Positions 7,401-10,143 of a DNA stretch of 10,143 bases are shown piece by piece. Position 1 is the stretch's first letter. Every line of letters starts with the position of its first letter. The DNA comes from Brachionus koreanus (taxonomy: Eukaryota; Rotifera; Eurotatoria; Ploima; Brachionidae). A program made the translations under genes and the position numbers. The notes beneath the pieces are model-generated. The model was not told where the DNA came from, searched no databases, and was given only the letters and a program-made list of their open reading frames with translations. The stretch is taken from contig PJRA01000313.1 of NCBI GenBank assembly GCA_016987375.1, forward strand, positions 722,679 through 732,821, written 5' to 3'.

Positions 7401-9872
7401 ATAATTAATTTTAAGAATTGAATGCTACTGTTCTAACCATTATGGTATGGATGGCTTAACTAGTGATAATAAATGCAACTGTGTATGCTCTGGAAAAGAA
7501 AATGAGTATTGTGGATGCAAAACATTTTATAAAGTCTTTAAATTAAACAGTATTGACTTTTTGATTTAAATTTTTTATTTATTGAAAAAAATTTTTTGAA
7601 AAGTAATCTAAGTCCAGAAATAATACTAAAAATGAAGCTAAAACTTACTTTTAAAAAAAAAAATTTAAAAACACATTAAAATAAAAATTTAAATAGATAA
7701 GAGAAGTGATTCAGTTTTTCGTGCTGCATATTATGGTTGTTATAACCTTATTGATAAAAAAGCAATATTTTTGCCTTACAATACAAATGAGATGTGTTTA
7801 AGACACTGTTTTGGTTCTAAATATTTCCTAACATTTAAAAGGTAGGAAAAAAATTTGTTGCTTTATCGTTTTAATTCTCTAAATTTCAGAAGTTACTGTC
7901 TTTGTATTGATTCTTTGGAGTCTAATCAAACAAGTGAAAATAAATGTGACTTGGCATGTCCTGGGAATTCAAGTCAAATTTGTGGAAGCTTTTTGGCTGC
8001 GAGTGCATACTACATAAATAGTAATTTTATATTCTTTAATTTCAGTTAATTTAAAACAAATTAAGTGACAAAATTGGAGGTAAAGTGTCCAGATTTTGTA
8101 GAAAAAGAGAAGGATTTTAATTGTACAATTGAGCTTGTCTCCGAATTTCCAATTGATATTGACATAAAATTCAAAGATGATTATCATAAAATGAGTCTGG
8201 CTCCAAATTCTACTATTGTTTTAACTAAAAAATTAACTTCATTATCATACTTTCAATTTGATATTAGTTGGTCTAATTCTTCACTGAAATTAAACCCAAA
8301 AATTTTCGGTAATTTTTTTTTCCTTTTGAAAAGCGAGTTATTATTTTAAAAATATATTTAAGTAAAATTTAAGTTAATTTATCATATTTTTTATAATTTT
8401 AAATTAAGTATCTTTATTGAATTACTCTTTAAGTATTTGAGCAAAATAACATAACAAATAATATTAAAAATAAAACCTTATTGGAAATAATTGAAATATA
8501 TGGTAACTTTTGTACAATAGAAATAAACTTGAATTATATTTTATAATCAAAACTAAAGAGAACAGTGAATTCAATGAATGTTTTAAATCTGGCGTTGTAA
8601 AAGAATCAATATTAAACACATATTATCCGGACTGTAGCAAATATTGTTCATTACGTAAATATGAAATTTCAATGATCAGAAATGAAAATAGCAAGTAAAT
8701 ACCTCAAAAGAAAAGTTTGACAAAAGTGAAAATTTAAATTCTTTAAAGGACATTGTGTGAATGTGTTACTGATGAATTTACAAATTCAATTGATTTAGAA
8801 AATTGTCTTTGTATGTGTCATAGTTCACCAAACAATTTCTGTTCATGTCATGAAAAATTCAAAATAAATAAAAGTATTGATGAAACAACAAAAAAATTTA
8901 AATACAAAATTTAAAAAATTTAATTTTAAGAAACAGAAAATAATGATGTAATTTTTTATGCACATTATTTAGGTTGTTATAAATTTGATGATATAAGCCG
9001 AGCTCAAATTAGCTTGGGCTTTTTAAACAATCATTTATGCATTCAATACTGTATTTACAAAAAATTCAAATTTGCTTCTTCTTTTTCACAGTAATATTTT
9101 ATCTCTTTAATTGGTTTTTTAATTTAATAATTTACAGAACAACTTGTCAATGTTCAAATGAAACAATTGCAGAAAATCAAATAGAAGAAGATTTTTGCTC
9201 ATTAACTTGTAACACTAATCAATCACAATTTTGTGGTGGTCTTGCAGCAAAATCAGTCTATGAAATAAGAGGTATACTAAAAATTGTTTATTTTTATTTA
9301 AATAAAGAACAAAAAATAGAATTGAGAATAATAATCAAATGTCCGCAAAATGCACTTCAGTTTGAAAATATTATTTGTTCAATAAAAATAACTTATAAAC
9401 ATCAAAACATCACTAATTTGAGTGTTTCAATTGATTTTGGTGATAAAACAAATACAGTTCTTTTCATTAACACTGATGTCAACTTAGAAATTAATAAAAC
9501 TTACAATCGAACTGGTAATTTTATTGTAAAAGCTTACATTAATGACTATCCATTGAATGTAAAAACAACAATCAAAGGTAATAATCACTAAATCCAAATC
9601 AAATTAATTTTCTATTTCTATTTTTGATAGTTTCAGCTAATTTTGATGAATTAAAGATGAGAGGCAAGATTTGAAAAAAAAAATTATCTTAAATTTTGGT
9701 ATAATTTTTTTTCATCATTAGAAAACGAAAGAGGATACATTGGTTGTTATTTTGATAGAAGTCCATTTGAATTTTATGAGATCAGATTTTTCAGTCGGTA
9801 TAAAATGAAAAATATCTTATGTTCAGATATTTGCAACATTTACGGCTATAAATATTTGGCAACTTACTTGGG
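4358..9872 (+). CDS. Secreted or membrane-anchored multi-WSC/PKD-domain protein, 5' part (20 exons, C-terminus not in window)
   Basis: Exons 4358-4412, 4460-4757, 4818-4954, 6276-6423, 6472-6569, 6643-6891, 6956-6988, 7040-7208, 7416-7549, 7697-7841, 7890-8020, 8066-8308, 8434-8502, 8559-8694, 8749-8873, 8931-9090, 9138-9271, 9320-9577, 9637-9663 and 9722-9872 join in one frame into about 966 residues. Exon 1 encodes a signal peptide (MISFLVIFLILF, then KQNK). Then come a linker, WSC1 (72-163), WSC2 (175-245), PKD1 (246-328), WSC3 (340-440), WSC4 (441-532), PKD2 (533-613), WSC5 (637-723), WSC6 (724-821), PKD3 (822-907) and the first half of WSC7 (917-966). WSC domains are cysteine-rich and likely bind carbohydrate; PKD domains are beta-sandwich ectodomain modules. 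Many N-glycosylation sequons fit an extracellular location. The WSC/PKD combination recalls polycystin-1-type ectodomains, but no defining C-terminal region is present. Introns are mostly 45-75 bp; one uses GC-AG. A LINE fragment follows the last exon. Confidence 0.8.
5580..5828. repeat. Long imperfect inverted repeat (MITE-like)
   Basis: The core arms 5646-5682 and 5733-5769 are 37 bases each and pair with only a few mismatches; both contain CCAAATTTATT and TGCAGTAACTCTG in the inverted sense. Weaker pairing continues outward for about 60 bases on each side, with AATAACTT at 5584-5591 opposite AAGTTATT at 5817-5824. The loop is about 50 bases. There is no coding capacity. A degraded non-autonomous DNA transposon inside the intron is the likeliest reading. 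It is unrelated by eye to the inverted repeat at 3701-3889. Confidence 0.65.
5875..5907. repeat. Dispersed repeat copy 2 (partner at 451-483)
   Basis: Aligns with 451-483 at 26 of 33 positions in the same orientation. It sits at the edge of a less AT-rich block that runs to about 6010. On the minus strand the block contains AGTTCGATTCC at about 5990-6000, similar to a tRNA B box, which hints at a SINE, but no complete tRNA-like head can be shown. Confidence 0.45.
6956..8308 (+). other. Module 2: linker-WSC3-WSC4-PKD2
   Basis: Six exons. Linker 6956-6988 (YDETNLEVEK). WSC3 halves 7040-7208 (YLGCYFDTEYF ... LCFEFCEG) and 7416-7549 (ECYCSNHYG ... CNCVCSGK, then EYCGCKTFYKVF). WSC4 halves 7697-7841 (YYGCYNLIDKK ... 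MCLRHCFGSKY) and 7890-8020 (YCLCIDS ... CDLACPGNSSQICGSF). PKD2 8066-8308 (LEVKCPDFVEKEKDFNCTI ... YFQFDISWSN). PKD2 is the most diverged: it lacks the DFGD-like turn seen in PKD3. Introns are 51, 207, 147, 48 and 45 bp. At 8021 the acceptor at 8045 would lead to a stop, so 8065 is used. Confidence 0.8.
8434..9577 (+). other. Module 3: linker-WSC5-WSC6-PKD3
   Basis: Same six-exon layout as module 2. Linker 8434-8502 (contains EQNNITNNIKNKTLLEIIE). WSC5 halves 8559-8694 (FNECFKSG ... DCSKYCSLRKY) and 8749-8873 (LCECVTDEF ... NCLCMCHSSPNNFCSCHEK). WSC6 halves 8931-9090 (YLGCYKFDDIS ... LCIQYCIYKK) and 9138-9271 (TCQCSNET ... CSLTCNTNQSQFCGG). PKD3 9320-9577 has the clearest PKD signatures: SIDFGDKTN and YNRTGNFIVKAYIND. 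The acceptor at 9319 rather than 9307 is preferred: it gives a 48-bp intron and the same eight-residue spacing to the KC-P motif as in modules 1 and 2. Confidence 0.8.
9637..9872 (+). other. Module 4 start: linker and first half of WSC7
   Basis: The linker exon 9637-9663 encodes NFDELKMR and ends at a GC donor (AGAG|GCAAGA). Exon 9722-9872 encodes YIGCYFDRSPFEFYE ... LCSDICNIYGYKY and ends in phase 2 at G|GTAATT, exactly where every other WSC domain of this gene is interrupted. The second half of WSC7, with the C-x-C and CGG-type motifs, is not found before the LINE fragment starts at 10020. Confidence 0.7.
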
Positions 9873-10019
9873 GTAATTAAACATCACAAAAATTTTTTTT
9901 AAAAGATAGAGAATTTATTTATTAATTAAAGAATCTTACCATATTAGATATTTTTTTAAATCCATAAACTAATAACTAAAATAAACAAACAAAAATTATC
10001 TTAAAATTATTAAATTCAG

Positions 10020-10143
10020 GGCTTTTGCCAAATATAGGGGAGCTTCTACAGCGAACAAACAAGAGCTTAAATCTAAATTCAACAAGCAAGCTAGAAAAGT
10101 TAAAGCGCTGGTCAAGTTAGCTCATAGACTCTATGAAAAGTCA
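10020..10143 (+). mobile_element. LINE ORF2 fragment (endonuclease-RT linker), runs off the window
   Basis: From 10021 the plus strand is open with markedly higher GC than its surroundings. It encodes AFAKYRGASTANKQELKSKF, then NKQARKVKALVKLAHRLYEK. This resembles the basic linker between endonuclease and reverse transcriptase in animal LINE ORF2 proteins (a YR-P-x-x-Y-x-x-A-R-x-V-R/K-x-x-V-K-x-A-K-x-x-F/YE pattern). It lies immediately after the acceptor-like AAATTCAG ending at 10019 and happens to be in the frame expected for a phase-2 junction from the exon ending at 9872. It may be an insertion that cut the host gene, or an insertion within its intron. Relation to the LINE relics at 1-1190 is unknown. 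Confidence 0.65.

Noticed and set aside
7969..8187. Minus-strand open frame overlapping WSC4 and PKD2 exons
   Set aside because: Antisense to well-supported coding exons; no domain of its own.
8503..8520. GTAACT...AATAG as an intron between the linker and WSC5
   Set aside because: Only 18 bp, too short to splice, and it would put WSC5 out of frame. The acceptor at 8558 gives a 56-bp intron and the correct phase.
9272..9319. Continuous reading through this stretch (no stop in frame) instead of an intron
   Set aside because: A 48-bp intron with GTATAC donor and TAG acceptor gives exactly the spacing to the Cys-Pro motif seen in the other two PKD exons, so splicing is preferred.
1..10143. Prokaryotic operon, CRISPR array or prophage content
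   Set aside because: No array-like spaced repeats, no ribosome-binding-site/ORF layout, and genes need splicing to be read. The window is eukaryotic.

Overview
The window looks like nuclear DNA from a small-genome animal. It is very AT-rich, its genes are split by tiny GT-AG introns (mostly 45-60 bp), and its mobile elements are metazoan-type non-LTR retrotransposon (LINE) relics. The combination fits a monogonont rotifer such as Brachionus best. That is an inference from style, not from a diagnostic marker, and other AT-rich compact-intron animals are possible.

Layout. 1-1190: retrotransposon graveyard on the minus strand, with the C-terminal end of a LINE reverse-transcriptase ORF at the left edge and the start of the endonuclease domain at about 870-1190, separated by decayed or unrecognisable sequence. 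1191-2160: AT-rich spacer with a 36-bp tandem duplication. 2161-3562 (+): a complete five-exon gene for a 402-residue NIP45/Rad60/Esc2-like protein with two SUMO-like domains. 3563-4357: spacer/3' UTR carrying a near-perfect inverted repeat with 46-bp arms (MITE-like). 4358 to about 9872 and beyond (+): the 5' part of a large secreted or membrane-anchored protein, 20 exons, about 966 residues so far, built from WSC cysteine-rich domains and PKD-like beta-sandwich domains. A 1321-bp intron of this gene (4955-6275) holds a second long inverted repeat and a dispersed repeat. 10020-10143 (+): a GC-richer LINE ORF fragment sits directly after a good splice acceptor and runs off the window.

The main point of interest is the WSC/PKD gene. 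Every exon joins in frame. The ectodomain is a serial array of one module, WSC(A)-WSC(B)-PKD, present three times with a fourth begun. All module and domain borders are phase-1 introns, and every WSC domain is cut at the same internal place by a phase-2 intron. This is an exon-shuffling and tandem-duplication architecture that can be read directly from the DNA. The gene recalls the extracellular parts of polycystin-1-type proteins, which also combine WSC and PKD domains, but no REJ, GPS, PLAT or channel region lies in this window, so the full identity stays open.

The NIP45-like gene and the WSC/PKD gene are same-strand neighbours with no evident functional link (nuclear SUMO pathway versus cell surface/secreted).
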